A stretch of DNA of 64,000 nucleotides from Pseudoalteromonas rubra. Its GTDB lineage: Bacteria > Pseudomonadota > Gammaproteobacteria > Enterobacterales > Alteromonadaceae. The DNA lies in assembly GCF_000967655.1 (NCBI RefSeq), contig NZ_JXYA01000020.1, positions 1-64,000 on the forward strand. Direction: 5' to 3'. The notes under the pieces were generated by a model, which saw only the letters and a list, made by a program, of their open reading frames with translations, had not been told where the DNA came from and searched no databases. The position numbers were made by a program, and so were the translations under genes. The first letter of the stretch is position 1, and each line of letters starts with the position of its first letter. Below, one piece after another: positions 8,689 through 17,948 of the stretch.

Positions 8689-9738
8689 TTATCTGCTTAG
8701 TAAATTTAACCAGTTTTCAAATACAACATCTTTCGAGTAGTTTTGTGAGTCTGACAAGGCCGCCAATTGCATGGTTTCGCGCTGCTCATCGTTATTGATA
8801 AGACTGAGTAGTCGGGCCTTAAACGTCTCGTCGTCATCCTCATCGATAACATAGCCATCGACATTATTGCGTATGAGCTCTCTCGGGCCGGTCTTACAAT
8901 CAAAAGAGATAGCCGCAAGCCCAAAGGACTTAGATTCAATCAGCACTAAAGGCAGACCTTCATAACGAGATGTCATAGCAAAAAGGCTAGCATTTCTGTA
9001 TTCCGAAGCAATGTCTTTTGACGCTGGTTTCAACTCAACAGTGTCCTCTACCCCTTTGTGTCTGATCAGTTGCTGCAGCGTATCCCTGTCCTCACCATCA
9101 CCTACAATTCTTAATTTCCATCCGTGATGATTGGGTAATTCAGCCCAGATATCTACTAACTTCTCAAACGCTTTTTGATAAGTTAGCCTTCCAACGGCAA
9201 GAACCACTTTTTCTTTGTCTTTAAGCTCAGTCGGGCGTATCGACTCAAAACTGGTCGCATTGCGAATGACTGACACTTTTGCTGATGTCTTGGAATGTAA
9301 CAAGGCGTAGTCATGATCAGTCAGAAGTACCAAATCGCTTGCAAGGTTATAGCTTAGTAACTTCAGCTTTCGTACCATTGATGAAGACGTTTCAAAACCC
9401 ACATGCTCACTCAAGATTAACTGAGATTTTAGTCTTAACGCACGATGTACAATTGCAACTTTAAATGATAACCGCCCCATAGAAACGGGAATAATTGCAT
9501 CATATTTATTGGAGTAAAGATAAGACGCAATTTTAATCGTGTTACCACTATCAAGAACTTTTAAATTAACATCTTTATTTAAACTGTAATACGGAGAGCT
9601 TCCGCTATACAGTAATGTCAATAATGTTACCTTATAACCAGAACTTGCAAAATTATTAGCTAAAAAAGCAGCAACTCGTTCAGTGCCACCAGAAGATGTA
9701 ATATCATTAATAACAATCAGAATTGACTTTTTAAACAT
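8689..9738 (-). CDS. Family 4 glycosyltransferase
   Basis: GT-B fold retaining glycosyltransferase of 349 aa. The N-terminal segment INDITSSGGTERVAAFLAN is typical of GT4. A central VGRLTYQKAFEKL (about 181-193) opens the nucleotide-binding domain. The C-terminal TSRYEGLPLVLIESKSFG (about 255-272) carries the EX7E motif. It resembles GalNAc- or GlcNAc-transferases of O-antigen clusters, but the sugar is unknown. It overlaps the wzy gene by 8 bp and precedes the GT2 gene by 3 bp. It works on the cytoplasmic face of the inner membrane in repeat-unit assembly. Confidence 0.85.
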   Translation of the reverse strand: MFKKSILIVINDITSSGGTERVAAFLANNFASSGYKVTLLTLLYSGSSPYYSLNKDVNLKVLDSGNTIKIASYLYSNKYDAIIPVSMGRLSFKVAIVHRALRLKSQLILSEHVGFETSSSMVRKLKLLSYNLASDLVLLTDHDYALLHSKTSAKVSVIRNATSFESIRPTELKDKEKVVLAVGRLTYQKAFEKLVDIWAELPNHHGWKLRIVGDGEDRDTLQQLIRHKGVEDTVELKPASKDIASEYRNASLFAMTSRYEGLPLVLIESKSFGLAAISFDCKTGPRELIRNNVDGYVIDEDDDETFKARLLSLINNDEQRETMQLAALSDSQNYSKDVVFENWLNLLSR

Positions 9739-10798
9739 TTTTCATCAGGCTCAATGGTTTGGAGTAAAACTCAAGTAAATAGGGAGCTTGCATTTGCAAT
9801 GTAATCACAGATTGCAATGCAATATAAGCCGGCAATATAAATAATTTAGCAACTGCGCTAATTCTATCCCTGAATACAAGTGGCAAAATAAAAACTTCAG
9901 CATGTGAGAATACAGTAGACAGCCTTCCACTCATTATCGCGAAATCAGAAAAGCCGATCCGAATGGCCAATGATAAAAACTCTAAATAAAGGAAGTACCT
10001 ATATGCTTTCTTCCTACGCAATGCAGGTCCAGCACAAAGGCCCACAAAGAAGATAATGAGTATCGTTTTTATTACCTGAGGGTTTATAACACTCACAGAG
10101 CTGGAAAAGTTATCGCTAGAAGCATAAGCCTGCAAACGAGGGGATAAACCAATTAAAAAATCCAATAGGAAAAACTTAAAAAAGATAATAAAAACGACTA
10201 GAAAGAAAAAGTTCAAAAGAAAAAAGTCAATCCTAGACCGCTTTGAAAAACTATCAGCAAAGTAAAAGAACACAGAGAATACAAGCAAAAACAATGCGGT
10301 CTGATGGAATAAAAAACCAACGACAAATAGCAGAAATGAAACCAGCAGCTCTCTTTTATAAATAAAACGAACGATAGCATATAAGGTAATAGCAATAGCT
10401 AATCCCTGCCTCATCTGCATAAGCTGCTGTAAGAAGAAATATGCAGATGGAAGATAAAAAACCAAAACAAACAAGTAGTTTACTTTTAACAATCTAGAGC
10501 TTTTATATAAAAAGTAAAAGTTCAGAATAGAGAAAATGGAAAAAAGTAAGACATTCGAGCTTGTAAACAAACTAATAGCCCAGGCATACCAACCAAAGCC
10601 AATTTCCATTCCGGTTTGTTGATAAAACACGAAAGGATTAAGCAAATCAAGCTTATCTATGTTCGCCAATACATTATAGTATATTTGAGTGTCAGGCGTG
10701 CCACCCCTAAACCCAACGAACAAGACAAAGGGTAAAGAAAGCACTAAAAAAATCAAATTACCAAGTTTAAAACTTGTCTTCGACAGAAGGAAAACCAT
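9731..10798 (-). CDS. wzy: EpsG-like O-antigen/polysaccharide polymerase (Wzy)
   Basis: Strongly hydrophobic 355-aa protein with about ten predicted membrane segments. The early motif FRGGTPDTQIYY (about 29-40) matches the EpsG-family polymerase signature. It should polymerise lipid-linked repeat units in the periplasm after Wzx has flipped them. It sits between the GT52 gene (1-bp gap) and GT4. Wzy proteins are too variable for a sugar-specific call. Base composition here is visibly AT-rich, as is common for wzy/wzx genes acquired by transfer. Confidence 0.75.
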   Translation of the reverse strand: MVFLLSKTSFKLGNLIFLVLSLPFVLFVGFRGGTPDTQIYYNVLANIDKLDLLNPFVFYQQTGMEIGFGWYAWAISLFTSSNVLLFSIFSILNFYFLYKSSRLLKVNYLFVLVFYLPSAYFFLQQLMQMRQGLAIAITLYAIVRFIYKRELLVSFLLFVVGFLFHQTALFLLVFSVFFYFADSFSKRSRIDFFLLNFFFLVVFIIFFKFFLLDFLIGLSPRLQAYASSDNFSSSVSVINPQVIKTILIIFFVGLCAGPALRRKKAYRYFLYLEFLSLAIRIGFSDFAIMSGRLSTVFSHAEVFILPLVFRDRISAVAKLFILPAYIALQSVITLQMQAPYLLEFYSKPLSLMKNV

Positions 10799-10799
10799 C

Positions 10800-11741
10800 T
10801 TAGTCCAGCTCTAATGTCGTGAAAAAGCCTTCATCAGAAAACTCTTTAATGCAAGACTTAAAAGTTGACGTCATTTTTTCACTATAAATGACAAAGTTAT
10901 TCACCCTAGGTATAGAGCTCAAATTTAGCTGACACGTGCTTAAAAAGCTATATATATTAACCGTCTCATACTCATCTAAAAGATTAGAAATATGAACCTC
11001 TGCAACCTGGCGAGAGTCCAGCATTTTAAACTTGTTTGCTACTTTAGAAGAGAACTCTCTTGGGTGCTTTACATATACAGTTTCTAAACCTGTATCATCT
11101 AGAAAAGCACATACGTTATCGATTAGAGTAGAACAATCTTCAACAAAGATCTCATCATAACAAGCACCAACTAGTACATTAATAGACTTACCATTCTTCA
11201 TCCCCTCACTCTTGTAATCAAAAAGAGTAACAGGAACTGTTTTTTCTATAATATTAGAACGATTTGGGTAAATTGTGTAATGAGCTTTACTTAGTCTCTT
11301 GACCTTGCTCGCATCAAAATTTATAAAGAAAAGAAAGTAAAACAATTTAAACTTAAAACTTCTTTTCTCTAAATTATAGTACACACTGCTTTTAATGACA
11401 TTGGCACTCCCGTCATCAAATGTATATAGCGAATCATAAGACGCCTTTGACAATATTAAGTGCATAAAAACGTTATCTATTGATGCAATATAAATCGAAT
11501 CGGCTCTGACTTTTGAAAAGACTCTAACTAACTCGAATGCTGTTTCAAGCACTTTTCCATCATAGTAATATTCATTGACAGAATAACCTCTACCCCTAAG
11601 CGTACTAATAAAGTTAGTAGAGCTGTCATAAGGTTTTTTGGTGACAAATGAAAAGACCACATCAGAAAGCCCAAGCTCCGCAACGACTCTTTCAGCAATC
11701 ATCAATTGCAACGTTGTATAACAAACAAGTTGATTTTTCAT
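10800..11741 (-). CDS. GT52-family transferase, candidate legionaminic acid transferase
   Basis: This 313-aa protein resembles the GT52 (Lst-type lipooligosaccharide sialyltransferase) family. The features are an opening MKNQLVCYTTLQLMIA, an acidic FDDGSANV motif (D109, D110, G111), a VKHPRE motif (H226, P227), and a serine pair near 280 in NLSSIP. I start it at the ATG at 11741, which overlaps the wzx stop as ATGA. An upstream in-frame codon at 11771 would add ten unlikely residues. It should transfer a CMP-activated nonulosonic acid, which fits the CMP-legionaminate genes in the same locus. It could also act on another nucleotide sugar, because some GT52 proteins do. Confidence 0.65.
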   Translation of the reverse strand: MKNQLVCYTTLQLMIAERVVAELGLSDVVFSFVTKKPYDSSTNFISTLRGRGYSVNEYYYDGKVLETAFELVRVFSKVRADSIYIASIDNVFMHLILSKASYDSLYTFDDGSANVIKSSVYYNLEKRSFKFKLFYFLFFINFDASKVKRLSKAHYTIYPNRSNIIEKTVPVTLFDYKSEGMKNGKSINVLVGACYDEIFVEDCSTLIDNVCAFLDDTGLETVYVKHPREFSSKVANKFKMLDSRQVAEVHISNLLDEYETVNIYSFLSTCQLNLSSIPRVNNFVIYSEKMTSTFKSCIKEFSDEGFFTTLELD

Positions 11742-13015
11742 AACACCCTCGATTTCACAAAGTATAGCCAAGGCATTTCAACCTTTTTTGCAGCAAGGTA
11801 CCAAGTGAATAAAAACCTGAAAAACATTGAAATACTGAATGCATAGGCTGCACCTAACAATCCATACTTAGGTATAAGCATGAATAGTAATAATAAATTA
11901 CCTGCACCTACACAAATTGTCACTACAGACAGAGCTGCGGTTTGCTTAGAGAAGAATATGTAGTTAGTTACAAACAGATACATACCGCTAAAAATCTGGC
12001 CTAGTACAAGCCAACTAATAATCTTACTTGCTTCTGCATACTCATCTCCTGCAACAAATAACAGTACAATAGGTGAAATTACAAAATTGAGTAATGCAAG
12101 AAAGATTAAAGATATAAAAATAAGATAGGTTCTCTTAACAATTTTCTCTCGAATAATTGTACAACCACTAGATAGAGAGCGGTATAGCCAAGGTAGTAAT
12201 GCTTTATTCAGAGAGTCAAAAACGATTGATATAGCAGAACTGAGTTGATATGCAAGTAAGTATATACCAACATGAGCAAGCCCTAGTTCTGTATTAATAA
12301 CAAAGCGGTCAATTGAAGTCAGAAGGAATATCCCAAAGATATGTGGGATCAAAGGGACACCAAAGTTCAAAGCATCTTTCAAATAAGCTTTGTTTAAAAA
12401 TGAAAAACCAAGTAAATCTTCTTTGTATAGCAAGAAAGTTGCAACAAGCCCACATACCAAAAATGAAAATGCAATTCCTGCTATACGGCCCTCACTACCA
12501 TTATCAGCGTATAACACTAGGTATAGAGATGCACCTACGTTTAACACGCTACACAAGACCTGAAGCACTCCATAACTCACTGGGTTCTCTCTTACCTGCC
12601 ACTGACTCAATCTAAACTGGAGCAGGAAAGAGAAAAAAGAAGACATAAGAGCAATATATAACCAACTCACCGGTAAAGATAGAAAGTCAGACAAAGCCTC
12701 ACTGAAAATATAAGTGATAATGAAGATCAAGAAGGTTGAGAAGAGCAGTATCCATAAACAAGCTGAATTATATTGTCTGATTGACGCATGAGAGCTATCA
12801 TCATTATAGAAATGACGCGCAGCAGCGCCTACAACATTTAAACCTACAAAAGCAGATAACCCTGCAATAAACAGGGAGAACATTGCAACTTGACCATACT
12901 CTTCAGGGGTCAGAACCCTAGTTAATATTGGTAATAATAAAAAAGGGATCAGGGCATTTATCATATTTGCGATAAAATACACCAAAGAACCTTTTATAAG
13001 AGACTTTTTCATCAT
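11738..13015 (-). CDS. wzx: Polysaccharide repeat-unit flippase (Wzx)
   Basis: This 425-aa protein has about 12 predicted membrane helices and an N-terminal pattern (SLVYFIANMINALIPFLLLP) typical of the polysaccharide-transport branch of the MOP superfamily. The conserved LTPEEYGQVAMF follows at about 36-47. It should translocate undecaprenyl-linked repeat units to the periplasm. It is separated from the upstream sugar transferase gene by 152 bp containing a 9-bp-stem hairpin, and overlaps the GT52 gene by ATGA. Its sequence is AT-rich relative to the dcw genes in the same window. Confidence 0.87.
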   Translation of the reverse strand: MMKKSLIKGSLVYFIANMINALIPFLLLPILTRVLTPEEYGQVAMFSLFIAGLSAFVGLNVVGAAARHFYNDDSSHASIRQYNSACLWILLFSTFLIFIITYIFSEALSDFLSLPVSWLYIALMSSFFSFLLQFRLSQWQVRENPVSYGVLQVLCSVLNVGASLYLVLYADNGSEGRIAGIAFSFLVCGLVATFLLYKEDLLGFSFLNKAYLKDALNFGVPLIPHIFGIFLLTSIDRFVINTELGLAHVGIYLLAYQLSSAISIVFDSLNKALLPWLYRSLSSGCTIIREKIVKRTYLIFISLIFLALLNFVISPIVLLFVAGDEYAEASKIISWLVLGQIFSGMYLFVTNYIFFSKQTAALSVVTICVGAGNLLLLFMLIPKYGLLGAAYAFSISMFFRFLFTWYLAAKKVEMPWLYFVKSRVL

Positions 13016-13089
13016 TCCCTTATTAGCTAGTTGATTTTTAAATGCGAATAAGTCTGCTCAGCAAAGGCTAAACAAACTCATAAATTACA

Positions 13090-13124
13090 TAAGGCACTTG
13101 CCATATAAAGTGGTGAGTGCCTTA
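13090..13124 (-). repeat. Hairpin between sugar-transferase gene and wzx
   Basis: TAAGGCACT (13090-13098) and AGTGCCTTA (13116-13124) form a perfect 9-bp stem with a 17-nt loop inside the 152-bp spacer. Read on the minus strand it is not followed by a T run. It therefore looks more like an RNA-processing or attenuation hairpin than a standard terminator. Confidence 0.45.
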
Positions 13125-13167
13125 GTAACATGTCATATGTAGTAACAGCGAAAACACTAAAGCTCGG

Positions 13168-14166
13168 CTAGCGCCCCATGCCAAACAATACCGTTTTAAC
13201 AGTTCTGAATAGAATGCTAATATCCAGTAGTGAAGAATGGTGTTTTATATAATGAATATCATACTTGTGCTTCCAAACCGCATCTTCAATAGAAGCGCCA
13301 TATGGATAGCTAACTTGAGCTAACCCAGTAACACCAGGCTTCACTGCATGTCTGAACCTGTAATAAGGGATCTCTTCTTCCAATACTTTTATAAATATCT
13401 CTCGCTCTGGACGAGGCCCTACCAGCGACATTTCACCCCTTAGTACATTAATTAACTGAGGGATTTCATCAATTCTGGTTTTTCGAATGAATTTACCCAC
13501 TCTGGTAACCCTAGAATCGTGTGCAGAGGCCCATTTTGCACCATGTTTTTCAGCATCTTGTGCCATTGAGCGAAACTTAATAATCTCGAACTCTTCATTG
13601 TACTGTCCAGTCCGCCTTTGCTTGTAAAAAATAGGCCCTTTGCTTTCCAGCTTTATTAGCACAGCAAACAATATTGAGATTGGCAGTGTCATTAACAAAA
13701 TCACCAAGGAGCCGAGCACGTCTGCAACTCGCTTCATAATCTGAGTGCGCTTGTTCGAAAGAATAGTAAAGGCCTTCTGGTGTAAGAAGTAACTGCTATG
13801 CAGAAGCCTGATATCTGTATAGTTGTGCCTTTCATCTAAATAGCTAACTAAAGGCTCAACCCATGCTCCACGCTCCGTCGCTTTAACGAGGTAGTCTCGC
13901 TGCTCCTCTGTCAGGGCTGCACTTTTATAGTGACAGAATACCTTCTTAGATAGGTCTCTAATACTGTAGTCATTTAAGACTATTTCAAAGTTATAATCAC
14001 TTAATATCGTAGCTAGCTCATCTTGAAAGTCTGATGGACAATAAACATAAATAACCTTTTGACTCATTACTTCTTTTTTAGATTTGAAGCGTTTATTAAG
14101 TACAAAAGTAGAGATATCAAGAGTGTCTTTTTCAAGACCTTCCGTTGCGTTGTTCATTTCACACAT
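13168..14166 (-). CDS. Undecaprenyl-phosphate sugar phosphotransferase (initiating transferase)
   Basis: Bacterial sugar transferase that moves a sugar-1-phosphate onto undecaprenyl phosphate to start each repeat unit. The core has one hydrophobic segment at about 148-171, then YKQRRTG (181-187), the catalytic RIDEIPQL (D233, E234) and the SLVGPRP motif (247-253). The 332-aa protein lacks the four-helix N-terminal domain of WbaP/WcaJ. Instead it has about 140 hydrophilic residues with no domain I recognise. It lies 8 bp after the wzz-like gene. The sugar could be a hexose or an N-acetyl-aminosugar. Confidence 0.85.
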   Translation of the reverse strand: MCEMNNATEGLEKDTLDISTFVLNKRFKSKKEVMSQKVIYVYCPSDFQDELATILSDYNFEIVLNDYSIRDLSKKVFCHYKSAALTEEQRDYLVKATERGAWVEPLVSYLDERHNYTDIRLLHSSYFLHQKAFTILSNKRTQIMKRVADVLGSLVILLMTLPISILFAVLIKLESKGPIFYKQRRTGQYNEEFEIIKFRSMAQDAEKHGAKWASAHDSRVTRVGKFIRKTRIDEIPQLINVLRGEMSLVGPRPEREIFIKVLEEEIPYYRFRHAVKPGVTGLAQVSYPYGASIEDAVWKHKYDIHYIKHHSSLLDISILFRTVKTVLFGMGR

Positions 14167-14174
14167 AAACCTTA

Positions 14175-15125
14175 CTAATTATCAAACTCTTTCTGATTAA
14201 AAGCCATCACAAAGGTTATGGATACCCCAATAAATAAGCCTATCAAAAATCCAACTACACATATGACCGCTCTTTTCGGAGCGACTTTCGACTCAGGTAC
14301 CAATGCTGGGTCAATTACTTTAAAAACATATTCATTTCTAACACTGGCAAACATAACCGTTTTTGCTTGCTCTTCTAGTAAGTTATTCAGAATAACTTGC
14401 ATTTCAGCCACTTTAGTTACTTCAAGCTCTTTGGCAAGATATTCGCTATACTCATGACTATCTTTGATGTCCCTTTCTTTTATTTCTTTGTTAATTTCCT
14501 CTATCAATAAAGAAACCCAACGTTCTGCAACTAAGGGAGATACATGCTCGATTGAGAGAACGATCATGCCATTATCAGGCAAGACGTTTACACGCAACAT
14601 ATCACTAAACGACTCATAAGCTTCCTGATCAGAGGGTATCACTGTGCGTGGGAAACTAACCTCCCTGATCCATTCTTTACTTTGTTCGTCATATAGCTCA
14701 GGGTCATATTGTACTTTGCCTGTTGACGCATCCCATGACTCAGCGGCAATTAGGTCTGGCAACAATGAGTATTTATCTACAAACTTTTTGACAAACGCTC
14801 TAGACTGAAGTGTTGCTATAGCTAACTGTACCTTAGATATCTGGTTACTTCCCAGATTAACCCCTGCAAGCGAGGCAAGCCCCCCCAATTGACCACCAAG
14901 TGATGAACCAACACCAGATTGGGCATGCTCAGCCGGTGCCAGTAGTGCCTCTGAGCGATATATATTGGGCAAGCTCAATGCATAAACCACTGCTAAGAGA
15001 GAAAAGGCAATTGTGCTCAGAAGTATTATTAATTTTCCTTTCCAAATAACTTTAAACAACTGGAGGAAATTAATTTCCTTATCATATATATCGTCATCTG
15101 AACAAACTAGGTGTCTATTATTCAT
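14175..15125 (-). CDS. wzz: Wzz-family chain-length determinant
   Basis: Polysaccharide co-polymerase of 316 aa with two membrane helices (about 33-53 and 286-306) flanking a periplasmic domain. That domain includes the glycine-rich GGQLGGLASLAGVNLG stretch (about 77-92) common in exopolysaccharide-type Wzz proteins. It should control the polymer length made by Wzy. There is no C-terminal tyrosine-kinase domain and no separate Wzc or Wzb in the window, which favours an O-antigen or a kinase-free capsule system. It lies 92 bp after the export-protein gene. Confidence 0.82.
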   Translation of the reverse strand: MNNRHLVCSDDDIYDKEINFLQLFKVIWKGKLIILLSTIAFSLLAVVYALSLPNIYRSEALLAPAEHAQSGVGSSLGGQLGGLASLAGVNLGSNQISKVQLAIATLQSRAFVKKFVDKYSLLPDLIAAESWDASTGKVQYDPELYDEQSKEWIREVSFPRTVIPSDQEAYESFSDMLRVNVLPDNGMIVLSIEHVSPLVAERWVSLLIEEINKEIKERDIKDSHEYSEYLAKELEVTKVAEMQVILNNLLEEQAKTVMFASVRNEYVFKVIDPALVPESKVAPKRAVICVVGFLIGLFIGVSITFVMAFNQKEFDN

Positions 15126-15217
15126 CTCTATAGCTTTATGTTAATTTACTTTATTTAACTTAACAGATCTCAATTCAAACTTTCCGTTACGAATTACTGC
15201 ACGCTTGGTGGTTTAAC

Positions 15218-17833
15218 TTAAAGTGCTGCAATAGCGGCTATACCCACCCCTAACTGATAAAAGATCTGTGTTGCAGTACTCCATAAGGTCAAATTATCCA
15301 TATGAGAAGAGTCCATAGGCACCACAATGGTATCACCCGCTTCTAATTCAACCCTGTTATTTACGGCAAACCAAGAGCCTCGGTTCGGTATTTGTACCTC
15401 TCCATTCGCTTTGATCACATAGACTTTATCTTCATCAGCCCGATCTCGTATCCCGCCACTCAGGCTAATATACTCATCGATTGTTCTTCCGGCTTTGAAA
15501 AGATGAGAGGAGCTATAATTAACCTCACCAATAATTGAAATTGAATCCTGCTTACCAGGTAAGTACAGCTTGTCACCTTTTTGCAGTGTTAAAGAATCTG
15601 AGCGAGACAAGATAGAAGGCAAATCAATTACTAGTCTTCCTACCGCCTCAGCTTTTGCGAGATCTCTAAGCAATTTATCCGTCTCATTATAGCTAAGTGA
15701 ATTATTGACCCCTATTGACTTTTGAAAACTCCTAGCAGCCATGTCTTTTCTGAGCTCATCAGACAATCTAGATAATTGCTCACGCTCTTGTTCTCTGATC
15801 GATTCACGAGTAAATATTGCTGCATTTTCATCAGCATACTTTGTAATGCCACCGGCTCGGTTAAGTACATCTATTAGCGTATCACCGCGCTTGACCACAT
15901 ACTCCCCAGGAAAACGCACCTCTCCAATTAGAGAAACTTTGAAGCTATCTTGCCAGTTTGGTTGCATCAAGATATTCAGCGTATCGCGCCCTATCAACTT
16001 AATGTTGTATTGGTCTGCCCCTTTGATCAATGATGATTTAGCGTGGAGCACCTCGCCTTTGTCATTAATTCTTGTCACTTCTGCGAACTCAGTATAGGCA
16101 GATTCCAATAAACCGCCAGCGGCTCGAATAGCATCAATCGTACTCATATCTCGTGATACAGGGTACTGCCCCGGAAAACGTACCTGGCCGGTTACGTTGA
16201 TTGTTAAATTCTGTTTTACGGTAGAGGCTTGATAATCAAGTTTCGATAATACAGGAGCAAGTAAATTTTCACGTGAAAATACAGCAGGCGTATAGTCTGC
16301 GAGCTCTTCTTCCTGTTCAGTTGTAGTTGGCGGGTTCTTTGCCTTACTAATGGCCTCATCGAACGTAACTTTCTTATCAAACTGGCGACGTTCGTACAAA
16401 TGCCATAGCTTCACTTTCTCCTGAAGCTCCCGTTCTTCAGCTGTAATCGCTAAATTTTCTAGGGCTTTTTCTTCTTCAAGTAGAGAATTAAAACGGCTGA
16501 AAATGTAAACTTCATCGTTTCTTTCCAAAGGTACAGGCACACCAGACAGAGCTTCGCTTAGCACAAACTGCAATACTTCGATCTGCCCAGGCAGCTCTTT
16601 TTCTCGAACCACGATTGCGTAAGACAAATCGGCTTGAGGCAGAAGGTCTGTTTTCAAACTAGTAATGTAAGAGTCTAAAGTGGCTCCCTCATACCATTCA
16701 TAGTATCCTGGCCTAGCTACAGCACCAATGAGCGTAACAGAGTTTACGATCTCATCATTTATAGCTTGGACATTAATTTCATCACCGCCTCTAGGTGTAT
16801 AGTCGGCACTGTTATCGCTAAAGTCGATGGATGTTACCGACTTCGCCTTATTATTGAAGATCCTATTGACCTGGACATTCTCAATAAACGCATCCTCTGC
16901 AAATCCACCAAACATGTGGATCAGCTCTTTAGCAGTATCGCCTTGTTTCATTTCGAAGATACCCGGCCGTTTCACCTGGCCGGTTACTGTAACCTGAGGG
17001 CCTACGGATGGTAAAAAGACGACATCTCCAGACTGTAAGGTGACGTCATTACTGCTATCACCTCTCAGTAATAGGTCATATAAGTCCAACACAGAAACCG
17101 TTTGCCCTTGTCGCTTGACCTCAATATTACGCAGTGACGCGATCTGCGTTGGCCCACCGCTGGCAAAAAGCGCATGAGTAACATTCGACAAAGGTGAAAG
17201 TGTGTAACTTCCCGGGCGATAAGCCTCTCCCACAACCAACACTTGAATACTTCTCAATTCAGCAATTGATACAAATGCATTTAAACCAATCGCTTCGCTC
17301 TTAATTTTGTTTTCAATCAGATGTTTGAGTTCAGAATAGGTCAGGCCAACAACATTAATTGGTGCGAAGTCTGGAATGCTCAAACGCCCTTCTCTATCAA
17401 CAGTGACGGTGTGTGTAGCTGTTTCCTTACCGTAAAAACTAATCGTGATAGCATCGCCGCTAGATATAATGTAATCACTTGGCACTGAGCGCATTTCATT
17501 TGGTGCGAAGCTGGTTGGCTCGCCCGCAAATAACTCATACCCAAATGGCTTAAGTTTGGGCTCTTTCGGTGCCATAGGATCAACTTCCGCCTCATTGCTA
17601 TGTTCGCTTTGACGCGGATATACGCTAGGCGTATTAGAATTCATATCAGTCGAATTTGAAAAACTGGATTTTGACAACGCTGACAAATCAAAGCCATATT
17701 GCTTTGCCAGCGCTTGCTGCTGACTTTTTGGCAATTTTTTAAACTGTTCTATTTGTTGCGCGGTCGGTGTAAAAGCAATTGAAACCGCACTAAACACCAG
17801 CATGGTTGCTGCAAAAATACGTTTAAACGACAT
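15218..17833 (-). CDS. SLBB-domain polysaccharide export protein (Wza-like)
   Basis: Large 871-aa exported protein. A signal peptide (about 1-20, with a hydrophobic core ending in FTPTAQQ) is followed by a Poly_export domain (about 115-195) with SGDAITISFYGKE. Six SLBB-like repeats then begin with GEAYRPG, GQVKRPG, GAVARPG, GQVRFPG, GEVRFPG and GEVNYSS (near 200, 285, 365, 553, 635 and 770). A hydrophobic C-terminal end follows. It should form or gate an outer-membrane/periplasmic channel for the polymer. It is much longer than Wza (about 380 aa) and shows no lipobox cysteine. It is the first gene of the polysaccharide locus. Confidence 0.85.
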   Translation of the reverse strand: MSFKRIFAATMLVFSAVSIAFTPTAQQIEQFKKLPKSQQQALAKQYGFDLSALSKSSFSNSTDMNSNTPSVYPRQSEHSNEAEVDPMAPKEPKLKPFGYELFAGEPTSFAPNEMRSVPSDYIISSGDAITISFYGKETATHTVTVDREGRLSIPDFAPINVVGLTYSELKHLIENKIKSEAIGLNAFVSIAELRSIQVLVVGEAYRPGSYTLSPLSNVTHALFASGGPTQIASLRNIEVKRQGQTVSVLDLYDLLLRGDSSNDVTLQSGDVVFLPSVGPQVTVTGQVKRPGIFEMKQGDTAKELIHMFGGFAEDAFIENVQVNRIFNNKAKSVTSIDFSDNSADYTPRGGDEINVQAINDEIVNSVTLIGAVARPGYYEWYEGATLDSYITSLKTDLLPQADLSYAIVVREKELPGQIEVLQFVLSEALSGVPVPLERNDEVYIFSRFNSLLEEEKALENLAITAEERELQEKVKLWHLYERRQFDKKVTFDEAISKAKNPPTTTEQEEELADYTPAVFSRENLLAPVLSKLDYQASTVKQNLTINVTGQVRFPGQYPVSRDMSTIDAIRAAGGLLESAYTEFAEVTRINDKGEVLHAKSSLIKGADQYNIKLIGRDTLNILMQPNWQDSFKVSLIGEVRFPGEYVVKRGDTLIDVLNRAGGITKYADENAAIFTRESIREQEREQLSRLSDELRKDMAARSFQKSIGVNNSLSYNETDKLLRDLAKAEAVGRLVIDLPSILSRSDSLTLQKGDKLYLPGKQDSISIIGEVNYSSSHLFKAGRTIDEYISLSGGIRDRADEDKVYVIKANGEVQIPNRGSWFAVNNRVELEAGDTIVVPMDSSHMDNLTLWSTATQIFYQLGVGIAAIAAL

Positions 17834-17899
17834 CCGGTTTTGATTCCTGTTTTACGATAAGCCAAAAAGATTGCGTATTTTACATAAAAATGACGCCAT

Positions 17900-17926
17900 A
17901 AAAAAAGGGCTTATCGCCCTTTTTTT
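17900..17926 (-). terminator. Rho-independent terminator after the DUF481 gene
   Basis: AAAAAAGGGC-TTATC-GCCCTTTTTT is a perfect stem with T runs on both strands. It lies 23 bp beyond the stop codon of the DUF481 gene and separates it from the polysaccharide operon. Confidence 0.88.
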
Positions 17927-17948
17927 GATATATCTTTAGTTAATTATG

